Assembly (NCBI RefSeq): GCF_000685805.1
Contig: NZ_JMKP01000008.1
Location: 51,475 to 115,474, forward strand
DNA length: 64,000 nt
Reading direction: 5' to 3'
Origin: Psychrobacter phenylpyruvicus DSM 7000 = NBRC 102152
GTDB lineage: Bacteria > Pseudomonadota > Gammaproteobacteria > Pseudomonadales > Moraxellaceae
Below the pieces are notes generated by a model. It was not told the origin of the DNA and ran no database searches. It saw only the letters and a list, made by a program, of their open reading frames with translations. Shown piece after piece: positions 36,696-46,882 of this stretch. The position numbers and the translations under genes are program-made. The stretch's first letter is position 1. Each line of letters starts with the position of its first letter.

Positions 36696-37784
36696 ATGAA
36701 AGAGTCGTTAAGAGAACGCTTAGATCAGATGGTAGATCGCTATGAAGAAGTGACTGCCCTGCTTTCTGACCCCGATGTCATTAGTGATAACAACAAGTTT
36801 CGCGAGCTGTCTATGGAGCACAGTGATCTGACCGAAATCACGACTCTTTGGCAGCGTTACTTGCAGGCTGAAACTGACAAAAAAGATGCCGAAGAGATGC
36901 TAAATGAAGCCGCTGACCCTGATATGAAGGCGATGATGCAAGAAGAAATCGAAACGGCTGCTGCTGATATCGAAAAGATGGAAGAAGAGCTTAACGTTAT
37001 GATGCTACCAAAAGATCCTAACGATAAGGTACCTGCCTTCTTAGAGATTCGTGCAGGGACAGGCGGTGACGAAGCTGCGATATTCTCAGGCGATCTATTC
37101 CGTATGTATGAGCGTTATGCTTCGTCTCAGGGCTGGACCATTGAAGTATTGTCTGCCAACGAAGGGGAGCATGGCGGCTACAAAGAAATCATTACTCGTG
37201 TTTCGGGTAATGATGTTTATGGCCGCTTAAAGTTTGAGTCTGGTGCACACCGAGTACAACGTGTCCCTGAAACAGAAAGCCAGGGCCGTGTTCACACTTC
37301 TGCCTGTACAGTAGCTGTAATGCCAGAGGTTAAGATTGATGATACGGTTGAATTGAATCCTGCAGATATCCGTATGGATACTTTCCGCTCAAGTGGGGCG
37401 GGTGGTCAGCACGTTAACACTACCGACTCTGCGGTACGTCTAACTCACATTCCAACGGGTGTGGTTGCCGAGTGTCAACAAGAACGAAGCCAACATAAAA
37501 ACCGTGCCAAAGCGATGCAGATGCTAATTGCTCGTATTCAGCAAGCCAAAGTGCAAGAGCAAGTAGATAGCGCCGATGCTTTACGTCGCAACTTAGTAGG
37601 TAGTGGGGATCGCAGTGAGCGCATCCGTACTTACAACTTCCCTCAAGGTCGCATAACTGATCACCGTATTAACCTAACTTTATACAAGTTAGACGCAATT
37701 ATGGAGGGAGATTTAGACGAGCTGTTAGATGCTCTAACCCGTGAGCACCAAGCCGACTTGATGGCCAGTGTGAGCGGCGAGTAA
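36696..37784 (+). CDS. prfA: Peptide chain release factor 1
   Basis: RF1 (362 residues) reads UAA and UAG stops. The anticodon-like PxT motif is PET, in [17 protein letters not shown] (about 184-200); the middle residue is variable in RF1. The GGQ catalytic loop is [14 protein letters not shown] (about 231-244), and FESGAHRVQ and [18 protein letters not shown] are conserved. ATG 36696 follows AAGA. Many proteobacteria carry prmC next; here lysS follows after 82 bp and no prmC is adjacent. Confidence 0.97.
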   Translation: MKESLRERLDQMVDRYEEVTALLSDPDVISDNNKFRELSMEHSDLTEITTLWQRYLQAETDKKDAEEMLNEAADPDMKAMMQEEIETAAADIEKMEEELNVMMLPKDPNDKVPAFLEIRAGTGGDEAAIFSGDLFRMYERYASSQGWTIEVLSANEGEHGGYKEIITRVSGNDVYGRLKFESGAHRVQRVPETESQGRVHTSACTVAVMPEVKIDDTVELNPADIRMDTFRSSGAGGQHVNTTDSAVRLTHIPTGVVAECQQERSQHKNRAKAMQMLIARIQQAKVQEQVDSADALRRNLVGSGDRSERIRTYNFPQGRITDHRINLTLYKLDAIMEGDLDELLDALTREHQADLMASVSGE

Positions 37785-37866
37785 CGGTCTAAATCTAAAA
37801 AGTTTAGAGCAATATCTTCTTTAGCTGTTTTATAAAAATCATTGTCATAAATAATTTGAGAGTCTT

Positions 37867-39393
37867 ATGTCTAATCAAAACAATCAAGATCAAGCCCCAT
37901 CAATCGATGAAACCAATGACCTTATCGCTCAGCGCCAAGCTAAGCTTGATGAGATTACTGCCTCGGGTAAAGTGGCTTATCCCAACCAGTTCAAACGTAC
38001 TGATTATGCTGAGGATTTACAAAAGCAGTTTGAAGATATCTCTAAAGAAGAAATTGAAGAAAAAGCAGCTAAGGGCGACAAAACTCAAGTAAACGTTGCG
38101 GGACGCATTATGCTGAACCGTGGTGCCTTTATTGTTATCCAAGACATGACAGGCCGCATTCAGTTATATGTAGCTCGTAAAGAGTTGGATAAAGAAACTC
38201 TTGATTTAATTAAATCACTAGATTTGGGTGATATTGTTGGTGTATCTGGTTTCATCGGTCGTTCGGGCAAAGGCGACTTATACGTTCACATCGAAGAGAT
38301 TACCTTATTAACTAAATCTCTACGTCCTATGCCTAACAAGTTCCATGGCTTAGCGGATACTGAAGCCCGTTATCGTAACCGTCATTTAGATTTAATGACT
38401 AATGAAGATAGCCGTAACACCTTTATGATCCGTAGTCAGGTTGTTAGCGGTATCCGTAAATTTATGCTAAACGAGCGTTTTATGGAAGTTGAAACGCCAA
38501 TGATGCATCCTATCCCAGGTGGGGCAGTAGCCCGTCCGTTTGTGACGCATCATAACGCTTTGGATATGCCATTGTATTTGCGTATTGCCCCAGAATTATA
38601 TTTAAAACGTCTGGTTGTGGGCGGCTTTGAGCGCGTGTTCGAGATTAACCGTAGCTTCCGTAATGAAGGGGTATCAACACGTCATAACCCTGAATTTACT
38701 ATGATTGAGTTCTATCAAGCCTATGCAGATTATAAAGACTTGATGGACTTAACTGAACGCTTGTTTAATGAATTAGCGATGGATATTTTGGGTACGACAG
38801 AGCTTACCTATCAAGGCGAAACCATTAGCTTTAAAGCCCCTTTTGCTCGTTTAAGTATGAAAGATGCGATTGCTCAGTACGCTGAAGACTTTGATATGAG
38901 TAAAATTGACGACAGAGACTATTTAGCCGATTATGCACAGAATGTTTTGAAACAGCAGGTTAAAGAAGGCTTTGGTGTGGGTAAGTTACAAACCATTATC
39001 TTTGAAGAAACCGCTGAGCATAAATTACGTCAACCAACCTTCATTACTGAGTATCCAGCTGAAACGTCGCCACTAGCTCGCCGTAATGATGAAAACCCAG
39101 AAATCACTGATCGTTTTGAGCTGTTCATTGGTGGTCGTGAAATTGCGAATGGCTTTAGTGAGCTTAATGACCCAGCGGATCAGGCAGAACGTTTCCATAA
39201 TCAAGTGGCAGAAAAAGAAGCCGGCGATGATGAGGCCATGCATTTTGATGCCGATTATATTGAAGCCTTATCTTATGGATTGCCACCAACAGCGGGTGAG
39301 GGTATTGGTATTGACCGCCTAGTTATGTTATTTACCGATGCGGCCAGTATTCGTGATGTAATTTTATTCCCACACATGCGTATGAAGCACTAA
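37867..39393 (+). CDS. lysS: Lysine-tRNA ligase (class II)
   Basis: A 508-residue class II LysRS. It has the OB anticodon domain ([20 protein letters not shown]), motif 1 around [20 protein letters not shown], motif 2 [20 protein letters not shown] (about 257-276) and motif 3 [15 protein letters not shown] (about 478-492). It charges tRNA-Lys. ATG 37867 lies behind TTGAGAG. A very strong terminator follows at 39438, closing the prfA-lysS unit. Confidence 0.97.
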   Translation: MSNQNNQDQAPSIDETNDLIAQRQAKLDEITASGKVAYPNQFKRTDYAEDLQKQFEDISKEEIEEKAAKGDKTQVNVAGRIMLNRGAFIVIQDMTGRIQLYVARKELDKETLDLIKSLDLGDIVGVSGFIGRSGKGDLYVHIEEITLLTKSLRPMPNKFHGLADTEARYRNRHLDLMTNEDSRNTFMIRSQVVSGIRKFMLNERFMEVETPMMHPIPGGAVARPFVTHHNALDMPLYLRIAPELYLKRLVVGGFERVFEINRSFRNEGVSTRHNPEFTMIEFYQAYADYKDLMDLTERLFNELAMDILGTTELTYQGETISFKAPFARLSMKDAIAQYAEDFDMSKIDDRDYLADYAQNVLKQQVKEGFGVGKLQTIIFEETAEHKLRQPTFITEYPAETSPLARRNDENPEITDRFELFIGGREIANGFSELNDPADQAERFHNQVAEKEAGDDEAMHFDADYIEALSYGLPPTAGEGIGIDRLVMLFTDAASIRDVILFPHMRMKH

Positions 39394-39437
39394 GTGAATA
39401 CTTAACTTTATACTAAGTTTTATGCAATAAAGTAAGG

Positions 39438-39475
39438 ATATAGGACTGCCGAGAGAGCAGTCCTATATTTTTTTA
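39438..39475 (+). terminator. Intrinsic terminator after lysS
   Basis: Twelve-base perfect stem ATATAGGACTGC / GCAGTCCTATAT (39438-39449 and 39457-39468), loop CGAGAGA, then a run of seven T residues. Confidence 0.92.
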
Positions 39476-39540
39476 AATGACACCAACATATGTGCATCGG
39501 AACCAAAAAAACGGTATAGTAATAACCATTAAAATACTAT

Positions 39541-39623
39541 TATTTATAAAAATACAGTTCATATTTATAAAAATACAGTTCATATTTATAAAAATACAGT
39601 TCATATTTATAAAAATACAGTTC
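39541..39623 (+). repeat. Four tandem copies of a 21-bp unit
   Basis: The unit ATATTTATAAAAATACAGTTC repeats at 39541, 39561, 39582 and 39603, the first copy lacking one leading base. Copies are otherwise identical. The array lies between the lysS terminator and the unknown gene at 39706, in a 310-bp spacer that holds no other gene. Perfect identity suggests recent expansion and copy-number variation between strains. Confidence 0.9.
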
Positions 39624-39705
39624 GGCTAAGCACTCAAATCCAACTCAAGAGAATCCTAGGTCTCTTATTAGCTCTGTATAAAAAACTGGAGTTTACCCGA
39701 AGTCT

Positions 39706-40920
39706 ATGCCAAATAATAAATCACATGTAGAACAAGTACCGAATTTTGACTGGAACGCTATGTTCCATCACACCTTTTTATCAATTTATTTAAATAACAA
39801 TGATCCTTTAGTCGGTCAAGATAAGTTTGACTATGCTTTCAAAGTAGGCAAACAGCTATTATATGTGCTGACTCATGAACAGATGGTGACGGTTGATAGT
39901 CCTAATATTGAAAAGTCTATGCTTGCTGAAATAAGACAGCAGGCCGCCACTGATATTAATAAGCGCTTTCAGCAGCTAGTGAGTGGTGTGGAACTGCCTG
40001 AAGTAGATGACGTTCAAGAGATACAAAATATTTATTATATTGGGCTTACCTCGCTAACATTAGTGCACCAAGATACAGGCTATCAGCTAGAGCATGACTA
40101 TGGCAGTGACTTCTTTCAAGAAGAGACTGCTGTTGATTTAGAAAATAAAACTAAGGTTTTACAGTTATTTAGTCTAAATAGCTTCTATCAACTGGTTCAG
40201 CTGCTGCAAACCCCAAATGATTTATTGAGTTATTTTGATTATCACTTGGCTCATTTAGTCAATCGCAATGACTTTCAAGGGGGGCTAGAGCTGGCGAAAC
40301 AGTTCTTAAATAGCCCTGATTTCTATCAAAGAGCAGTAGCTGTACAACAAAAGTTGGTTGAAATAGGATTGCTAGAGAAGGTTGAAACTCGGTTAACAAA
40401 CATTATTAATCATGACAGCCCGCAGTTATCTCAACAGCTAAAAGGGTTGACTCAGAAGCTGCAGTCTCATGCTACTATTTTCCAAAAGCTGCTGAATGGA
40501 GCTACCAAACGTCGTCATGAAGCAGGAGAGATTATCCCTCTTGAAGAGGTGAAGATTTTAGTTGCTGAGTCTATGTACACTCGATTGAATATTATTGAAG
40601 AGATGATGGATTACGAAAATAGATCCAGAGAAGAGTGCTTCAATGGCTATATTTGCCATCAGCATTCTTATAATGACTTTGGTAATCATTATGTCATCGT
40701 TGTCTATGGTTTAGATCAACAAGCGCAGTATTCAAAGCAGTGGCTACAGCACAATTATCAAGACTTACTGTCTGATATTAATGCACAACTTCAAGACCCA
40801 GCCATGAAAGAATACTTTATTTTAGGATTTGATATGTCTAACGATGATGGTAAGGGTAATGTGACCGTCCTAATGGATGTTTATCATCAGTCAGGCTCAG
40901 TATTGTCTGATAGTATTTGA
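39706..40920 (+). CDS. Unknown 404-residue protein
   Basis: I do not recognise this protein. It is soluble, mostly helical by eye, acidic, with no signal peptide, membrane helix or nucleotide motif. The C-terminal third has the blocks VAESMYTRLNIIEEMMDYEN and FNGYICHQHSYNDFGNHYVI, which look conserved in character. ATG 39706 is 83 bp after the tandem repeat array; TTTACCCGAAG upstream offers only a weak ribosome site. It stands alone between lysS and dnaX and ends 175 bp before dnaX. Confidence 0.75.
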   Translation: MPNNKSHVEQVPNFDWNAMFHHTFLSIYLNNNDPLVGQDKFDYAFKVGKQLLYVLTHEQMVTVDSPNIEKSMLAEIRQQAATDINKRFQQLVSGVELPEVDDVQEIQNIYYIGLTSLTLVHQDTGYQLEHDYGSDFFQEETAVDLENKTKVLQLFSLNSFYQLVQLLQTPNDLLSYFDYHLAHLVNRNDFQGGLELAKQFLNSPDFYQRAVAVQQKLVEIGLLEKVETRLTNIINHDSPQLSQQLKGLTQKLQSHATIFQKLLNGATKRRHEAGEIIPLEEVKILVAESMYTRLNIIEEMMDYENRSREECFNGYICHQHSYNDFGNHYVIVVYGLDQQAQYSKQWLQHNYQDLLSDINAQLQDPAMKEYFILGFDMSNDDGKGNVTVLMDVYHQSGSVLSDSI

Positions 40921-41095
40921 GAATAAAAAAGTGTTTTAGTGCTAATAGTTAGTATTAATAAAATACATAGTTAGTAGTAATATTTAGTAGGAATCCATAA
41001 ATAAGCTCAAACCTTAGTCCCTTGTTTTGGCAAACATTTGTTTGCTTTTTTAAGTTTTTAAATTACATTACATATTATAGGTCTGGTTGTCCATT

Positions 41096-43297
41096 ATGTC
41101 GCAGCAATATCAAGTTTTAGCACGTAAATATCGCCCAAAAAACTTCCATGAGTTGGTAGGGCAGACCCATGTGTCTAAAGCACTTATTAACGCCATAGAT
41201 CATAATAGGCTACACCATGCTTACTTATTTACCGGGACTCGCGGGGTAGGTAAAACCACTATTGCCCGTATTTTATCTAAATGCTTAAACTGTGAAACTG
41301 GAGTCACTAGTACTCCGTGTGGTGTGTGCAGTAGCTGCGTGGCGATTGATCAGGGTCGCTTCATTGATCTTATTGAGATTGACGCGGCTTCACGTACCAA
41401 AGTTGAGGATACTCGAGAGCTTATTGATAATGTGCCTTATGCTCCTACCCAAGGTCGTTATAAAGTTTACTTAATTGACGAAGTGCACATGCTGTCTACG
41501 CACAGCTTTAATGCGTTGTTAAAAACGCTGGAGGAGCCTCCTTCGCACGTAAAATTCTTGTTAGCCACAACAGATCCGCAAAAGTTACCGATCACTATTA
41601 TCAGTCGCTGTTTGCAGTTTGTGCTGCGTCCTTTACCACAGCAGGCGCTAAGTGATCATATTGCCCACTTATTGACTCAAGAAGGTATAGCATTTACTCA
41701 GCCAGCACTGTGGCAGTTGGCCAATGCTGCCAAAGGTTCGGTGCGTGATGCTCTGTCTTTGACGGACCAAGCCATTGCCTTCGGTCAAGGGTCGTTAACC
41801 GATGAAACGGTTAATGATATGTTGGGGCTAATTGATAATGCAGACTTGGTGCAGCTATTGCTTGATATTTATCAAGGCGATACAGAGTCGGTCTCCGCCC
41901 ATATTGAACAAATGCGGGCGCAAATGGTCGATGCTGGCAGTATGTTTGATGGGTTAGCAGAGCTATTGCATCAAATAGCTATGGTACAGCTATTGCCAAA
42001 TGTGGCATTAAATGTCAATGATAAGCAAGCTGAGCAAATTAAGCAGTTAGCCAGCATTATCACTGCTGATGTGTTGCAGCTTTACTATCAGATTGTTGTC
42101 CAAGGGCGTGAGCAAATTAAGCTGGCCAATACCCCGCTACAAGCCTTAGAGATGTGCTTATTGCGGTTGTTAGCCTTTAGGCCATTGGCTATAAATGAGG
42201 TCCCTACGCCCACGGTTTCTGATTCGCGACCCGCCGTAGCATCAACAAATGAAGCTACTGTACCACAGCAGGCGCAAGCTGCAGTACCCGCACAAGATAC
42301 CCGAGAGCATGAGATGAGTACTGGTACTGTTGACCCAGAACCTGATGAACCGTATTCAACCGTTGAAGCCGAGCTAGAAACTAAAGTTGCTACTGATACA
42401 GTCATTGAACCGTCAACGACCGATAGCTTGAATGCGAACAGCCTGCAGCAAGCTGATGATTACAATGGCGGCTTAGATAACCCCAATAATTTAACTAGCG
42501 CAAGCAGCTTAGACGACTTAAGTAAGTTTGGTTCTGAAACAATAGAGGTAGAGAGTAATGTCCAGAATTTAGACAATTCTACTCAAAATAATACTGATAA
42601 TATTGAGTTTGAGTCTGATTATCAATTAAATGCTTTATTTACAGGCGAAAGTGATTTACAATCTTCCGTTTCGTATAATAACGCTGACTCTATGCAGTCA
42701 GTAGATGCGGAATCGGACGGTATAGCGGTTGAACGACAAACTTTTTTAGAGACAAGTGAAACCCATTCTAATCAAAATCAGTCTTCTTATCAGCCCCCAA
42801 CTGACCAGCCTGCGAATAGCGAAATCCATTCACAGCTTGCAGCAGAAGATCCACGTTCACTATTAAAGTGTGTTCCAATAGAGTTGGTAGGACAGTGGAC
42901 ACCTGAGAAGTGGGATTACTGGTTACAGACTGCTAGGGAGTCTGGTGCATTGGCTTATGACCAGCTTGCTATGGCAAGACAAGGGGTTATGACAGGTGAA
43001 ATCTCTGGTGAAAGTGTCTTTAAAGTTGCCTTTGATACTAAAAATATGCAAAGTATTTTCAAACATTTAGCCAATCATTTAAGTCAGCAATTCGGGGCGC
43101 AAGTATCGATAGCTGTCGACACTTCTCTTAACTCGGATAATCAAGGTCTACTTCCACAAAACAGACAGAAGGTACGGGAAGTACAAGCCAAAGACTATGC
43201 CAAACAGCTCCTTACTCAAAGTCCGGTTATGCAAAGGCTAATCCGTGATTTTAAAGGGGAGATAGTCAATTTGAAGCTTTTAACCGACGCTGAGTAG
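41096..43297 (+). CDS. dnaX: DNA polymerase III subunit tau/gamma
   Basis: The clamp-loader ATPase subunit, 733 residues. Conserved parts are the start QYQVLARKYRPKNFHELVGQ, Walker A GTRGVGKTT (about 47-55), a four-Cys zinc site (CLNCETGVTSTPCGVCSSC), Walker B DEVHML, the SRC motif in TIISRCLQF and the collar domain to about 370. A long acidic, Q/S/N-rich linker (about 375-580) leads to a C-terminal tau-type domain (LIELVGQWTPEKWDYW-like block). ATG 41096 gives the family start; TTG 41087 is less likely. I saw no A-AAA-AAG slippery sequence at the linker start, so a gamma product is not predicted from sequence. Confidence 0.95.
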   Translation: MSQQYQVLARKYRPKNFHELVGQTHVSKALINAIDHNRLHHAYLFTGTRGVGKTTIARILSKCLNCETGVTSTPCGVCSSCVAIDQGRFIDLIEIDAASRTKVEDTRELIDNVPYAPTQGRYKVYLIDEVHMLSTHSFNALLKTLEEPPSHVKFLLATTDPQKLPITIISRCLQFVLRPLPQQALSDHIAHLLTQEGIAFTQPALWQLANAAKGSVRDALSLTDQAIAFGQGSLTDETVNDMLGLIDNADLVQLLLDIYQGDTESVSAHIEQMRAQMVDAGSMFDGLAELLHQIAMVQLLPNVALNVNDKQAEQIKQLASIITADVLQLYYQIVVQGREQIKLANTPLQALEMCLLRLLAFRPLAINEVPTPTVSDSRPAVASTNEATVPQQAQAAVPAQDTREHEMSTGTVDPEPDEPYSTVEAELETKVATDTVIEPSTTDSLNANSLQQADDYNGGLDNPNNLTSASSLDDLSKFGSETIEVESNVQNLDNSTQNNTDNIEFESDYQLNALFTGESDLQSSVSYNNADSMQSVDAESDGIAVERQTFLETSETHSNQNQSSYQPPTDQPANSEIHSQLAAEDPRSLLKCVPIELVGQWTPEKWDYWLQTARESGALAYDQLAMARQGVMTGEISGESVFKVAFDTKNMQSIFKHLANHLSQQFGAQVSIAVDTSLNSDNQGLLPQNRQKVREVQAKDYAKQLLTQSPVMQRLIRDFKGEIVNLKLLTDAE

Positions 43298-43379
43298 TCA
43301 TTTATATCTTACTTATAACTGCTGTAATGTTCCTACAGTCAGTTTTCACAAAAAGTAAACTTAAAAAATGGGAATACTT

Positions 43380-43413
43380 AACATTTGTCTGTAATTTCTC
43401 AACATTTGTCCGT
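43380..43413 (+). promoter_or_regulatory. Paired direct-repeat operator candidate upstream of a LysR gene
   Basis: AACATTTGTCTGT (43380-43392) and AACATTTGTCCGT (43401-43413) are direct repeats 21 bp apart, two helical turns, and 49 bp before the regulator start. They may be a binding site for that regulator or another. TTGTCC within the second copy could serve as a -35 for TATGCT at 43429. Confidence 0.55.
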
Positions 43414-43461
43414 TTAAATGCGTTATACTATGCTACTTACTTTATATGTTAGGTGTTAAGA

Positions 43462-44379
43462 ATGATGTTAGACAATTTAAGAGGCATGGCGGTTTTCGCC
43501 AGTGTTGTCGGCCATGGTTCGTTTAGTGGGGCAGCTAGGCAGTTGGGTATCACCACCAGTGCTGTAAGCCAACAAATCAGATCGCTTGAGAAAGATTTAG
43601 GTGTAGTATTGCTACATAGATCTACTCGAAAGCTTAGTTTGACGGAAGCGGGTGCTAGCTTCTATGAGTCCGCTAAAGATGTGGTCGCAGCCGCAGATCA
43701 AGGGCGTATTAAAGTTAACCAGTTACGTGATGAATTAGCTGGTAGCTTGAGAATCGCAACCACTCCTGAATTGGGGGTTAATCTTATCCTTCCAGCCTTA
43801 TCTACTTGGATGTCTGCTCATGATGATTTAAGCATTCATTTCCTAGCAGATAACCATTATATTGATATGATTGATGAGCGTGCTGATATTGCTATTCGCA
43901 TGAGTCCACAGATTAAAGACAGCTCTGTAGCCACTTATCCTTTAGCTGAAGTTAAGCAAATGCTAGTAGCTTCACCACACTACTTAAGACAGCATGAGAA
44001 GATTACTAAGCCAAAAGACTTGGTTAATCATCAGCTTATCAGTATTGATTTAATGAAAGATCCAAGTACCTTAGACTTCAGTAGCATTGAGACTGGTAAG
44101 AAGAATCGAGTCAAAATTCCTTCTAGAATTCAGACCAATAACGTATTCTTAGCAACTACTCTAGCCAAAGAAGGTCATGGCTTAGTACGCGTCATGTCTC
44201 TTGATGTTCAAAAAGAATTGGCTTCTGGCGAATTAGTAGAAGTAATTCCTGAGTATTCATTACCGCACTTTGTTTTATATGCGGTCACCTTAGATCGTGA
44301 ACAACAACCTGCAAAAATTACGCGTTGCCTTGAAGTTCTGAAAAAGCACTTCCATGCTGCAGCCTATTTAAAACCTTAA
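43462..44379 (+). CDS. LysR-family transcriptional regulator
   Basis: A 305-residue LysR regulator. The winged helix reads MAVFASVVGHGSFSGAARQL then TTSAVSQQIRSLEKDLGVVL, and the effector domain starts GSLRIATTPELGVNLILPAL. It belongs to the CrgA/DsdC-like group (LTEAGASFYESAKDVVA linker). ATG 43462 or 43465 is likely; the GTG at 43453 is in frame but lacks a site. It stands alone between dnaX and ruvB, with direct repeats and no divergent gene upstream, so the target is unknown. A strong terminator follows at 44403. Confidence 0.92.
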   Translation: MMLDNLRGMAVFASVVGHGSFSGAARQLGITTSAVSQQIRSLEKDLGVVLLHRSTRKLSLTEAGASFYESAKDVVAAADQGRIKVNQLRDELAGSLRIATTPELGVNLILPALSTWMSAHDDLSIHFLADNHYIDMIDERADIAIRMSPQIKDSSVATYPLAEVKQMLVASPHYLRQHEKITKPKDLVNHQLISIDLMKDPSTLDFSSIETGKKNRVKIPSRIQTNNVFLATTLAKEGHGLVRVMSLDVQKELASGELVEVIPEYSLPHFVLYAVTLDREQQPAKITRCLEVLKKHFHAAAYLKP

Positions 44380-44402
44380 AATATTTTCTAACTTTAAGGC
44401 TT

Positions 44403-44467
44403 ACGCTAAAGTAGTGTTAATGATATATAATTGATATCTTGAAACACTACTTCAGCGTATTTTTTTG
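44403..44467 (+). terminator. Long hairpin terminator
   Basis: Sixteen-base stem ACGCTAAAGTAGTGTT / AACACTACTTCAGCGT with one mismatch, a 24-base loop holding GATAT / ATATC, then seven T residues. Confidence 0.85.
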
Positions 44468-44553
44468 TCCCTATGTTTTTGATAAATCTAAACTTAAGAT
44501 AAATTTAGATGCGCTATCTGCTAGTTATTTTATGAGGTTGTTTATAATAGATT

Positions 44554-45531
44554 ATGGAAAATAGACTAATTAATCCTTTAGAGCGTCAAGATGATGTGGT
44601 GGATAGTAATATTCGCCCAGGAACACTGGCAGAGTATATTGGTCAGCCAGTTGTACGTGAGCAAATGGAAGTTTTCATCGAAGCGGCGCGACGGAGAAAA
44701 GAGGCTTTGGACCATACTCTAATCTTTGGTCCTCCTGGTTTAGGAAAGACCACATTAGCCAATATCATTGCTCGTGAAATGGGGGGTAACTTACGTTCGA
44801 CCTCAGGCCCAGTACTGGAGCGAGCTGGCGACTTAGCCGCTATGTTGACCAACCTCGAAGAAGGGGATGTGTTATTTATTGATGAGATTCATCGCTTAAG
44901 CCCAGTTATTGAAGAGATCCTATATCCGGCAATGGAGGACTTTCAACTGGATATCATGATTGGTGAAGGACCGGCTGCGCGCTCTATTAAGCTGGATTTG
45001 CCGCCCTTTACTTTAGTGGCTGCGACGACACGGGCGGGGCTATTGACCTCTCCATTACGTGATAGATTTGGTATTGTTCAGCGCTTAGAGTTTTATAATA
45101 TTGAGGATTTGACGACTATCGTCAGTCGCTCAGCACGCTTGATGAATGTTGAAATGACAGCTGAGGGTGCGGTTGAAGTGGCTAGACGTTCTCGCGGTAC
45201 GCCGCGTATCGCCAACCGTTTGTTACGCCGAGTTCGGGATTATGCTGAAGTGAAGTCTAATGGGATGGTCACCGGTGATATCGCTGACAGTGCCTTAGAT
45301 ATGCTGGCGGTAGATAGGCGAGGTTTAGACCATTTAGATAGACGCTATATCGAAATGGTTCATGCCCGCTTTGATGGAGGCCCTGCTGGGGTAGAAGCAA
45401 TTGCTGCTGCAATGGCAGAGGACAGAGGCACCTTAGAGGATGTAATTGAGCCTTACTTAATCCAGCAAGGTTATGTACTAAGAACCGCACGCGGCCGTGT
45501 GTTGACTCAAATGGCCATTGATCAACTGTGA
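44554..45531 (+). CDS. ruvB: Holliday junction helicase subunit RuvB
   Basis: A 325-residue AAA+ motor for branch migration. Start block [20 protein letters not shown], Walker [10 protein letters not shown] (about 62-70), Walker [10 protein letters not shown], sensor 1 AATTRAG and Arg finger region SPLRDRFGI are intact, with the winged-helix tail [13 protein letters not shown] and [10 protein letters not shown]. The usual partner ruvA is not beside it. ATG 44554 has weak GAGG upstream. A terminator follows at 45571. Confidence 0.97.
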   Translation: MENRLINPLERQDDVVDSNIRPGTLAEYIGQPVVREQMEVFIEAARRRKEALDHTLIFGPPGLGKTTLANIIAREMGGNLRSTSGPVLERAGDLAAMLTNLEEGDVLFIDEIHRLSPVIEEILYPAMEDFQLDIMIGEGPAARSIKLDLPPFTLVAATTRAGLLTSPLRDRFGIVQRLEFYNIEDLTTIVSRSARLMNVEMTAEGAVEVARRSRGTPRIANRLLRRVRDYAEVKSNGMVTGDIADSALDMLAVDRRGLDHLDRRYIEMVHARFDGGPAGVEAIAAAMAEDRGTLEDVIEPYLIQQGYVLRTARGRVLTQMAIDQL

Positions 45532-45570
45532 TCCCTCTATCTTAGCAACCTAATCCTAAAAGTAACGTGG

Positions 45571-45600
45571 AGTGCAAGCTTAATAGCTTGCGCTTTTTTT
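45571..45600 (+). terminator. Intrinsic terminator after ruvB
   Basis: Nine-base stem AGTGCAAGC / GCTTGCGCT with a G-U pair and six-base loop, then seven T residues. Confidence 0.9.
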
Positions 45601-45628
45601 ATTGTCTTTAAAAGTTGCTAATGCTTAG

Positions 45629-46750
45629 TTAGGCTTTTATTTTATGGGTTTGAACTGGGGTATCTATCACTTGAGATTTTTTATATTGGTATTTACCAAT
45701 GGCCATTAAGGTTAATCCTCCAATAACCAATACCAATAGAATTAGCACAGGATTTTTCCAAAAAGGAGTATTGCCTGCAGCAGATTCTAGCTTATTAGCA
45801 ACGCTTTGCTTATTTTTCTTGCTATCTTTATCCAAAAAACCAAAGTTAACAAACGGTCTTGAAGGCGGTTGTACTGGCTCTGGTGACACTTTTAATCGTT
45901 TACGACTTAGATAAATGTCTGAAATTTTGGCCAGTTGTAATAACCAGCGCTGATAAGGCAAACAAATGTTGGGTATCGTGGCAAAGGTTAATACCTCGCT
46001 ATTGTTCAAATTATCGACAATAATCTGACCATTGTTAGCGGAGACATTATTAATTAAGCTAGCTTGATGGGTACGCCCAATAACTTTGGCATAATGAGGT
46101 ATTTGTTCTGTGGGAGTAGAGGTGGATACAGTAGGTTGCTGATAGCCAGTTATTTGATGCCAACTATTATCAAAGTTAGGCAATTGGTGGGTATCTAGCA
46201 CAGGATTATTGCTATGATTTATCTCATTAGCATTAGTACGGTCTAGCTGAAAGAACTGGGGCTGCAATCCAAACCAGCAATCTATCTCTTGCGCATCTAA
46301 TTGTGCATAATCTGCTAATATAGCAATCTCTCGTAAGCAAAGTAAGCTCAAAGCTCCTAATAAAAGACGCAGTTGACCGCTTGATATTTGAGTTTGATCA
46401 GCCAGCTTTTGGCACACCAGCTTTTGTATTTCAGTGGAGTCAAATAGAATGTCATTTATAGCATGGCCATTTTGATAGGCGGCGTTCATGCTTTTTAGAT
46501 TAAAAGCATTATATTTACGCAGCTCTTTTATTTGGCTGCGTCTCAATAACTTTTTTAGTACAGCGTCCCCACCATGTTGTTGGTTGTAAGCCATAAGCCC
46601 GCTAATAATAGCTTGAATGCCATTTTCAATAAGCACTCGAGCTTGAGGTATTGAAATGCCCGCTATATCCGCAAAGATAGAATCGATTGGTAAGGTATCT
46701 TCAAATAGGAAATCATAAAGTGACACGCGGGTGGGTAAAAGAGCTGTCAT
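45629..46750 (-). CDS. Unknown tail-anchored protein with a DUF937-like head
   Basis: A 373-residue protein. The head (about 1-160) has IENGIQAIISGLMAYNQQHG, which resembles DUF937 (YidB-like), in which a glycine-rich helical block recurs. A low-complexity middle leads to a single membrane helix near the C-terminus (PVLILLVLVIGGLTLMAIGK, about 332-351), so it is tail-anchored in or near the inner membrane. The function is unknown. AGG lies five bases upstream of ATG 46750. It is convergent with ruvB and divergent from the YkuD gene at 46883. Confidence 0.7.
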   Translation of the reverse strand: MTALLPTRVSLYDFLFEDTLPIDSIFADIAGISIPQARVLIENGIQAIISGLMAYNQQHGGDAVLKKLLRRSQIKELRKYNAFNLKSMNAAYQNGHAINDILFDSTEIQKLVCQKLADQTQISSGQLRLLLGALSLLCLREIAILADYAQLDAQEIDCWFGLQPQFFQLDRTNANEINHSNNPVLDTHQLPNFDNSWHQITGYQQPTVSTSTPTEQIPHYAKVIGRTHQASLINNVSANNGQIIVDNLNNSEVLTFATIPNICLPYQRWLLQLAKISDIYLSRKRLKVSPEPVQPPSRPFVNFGFLDKDSKKNKQSVANKLESAAGNTPFWKNPVLILLVLVIGGLTLMAIGKYQYKKSQVIDTPVQTHKIKA

Positions 46751-46882
46751 AAGACCTACTACTATGAATTATTTGTAGTTATCATAAGGGCGATTTACTT
46801 CAGTTACAACCGTCTATTGCACATAAGTTGCCTAAATACTTCTGAATGTAATCTTTAATAATCTGATAATAAGGCCCGAGCT

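Noticed and set aside
39541..39623. CRISPR array
   Set aside because: The units are directly abutting and identical, with no spacers and no cas genes nearby.
41096..43297. Programmed frameshift in dnaX producing a gamma subunit
   Set aside because: I found no A-AAA-AAG type slippery sequence followed by a hairpin near the linker start.
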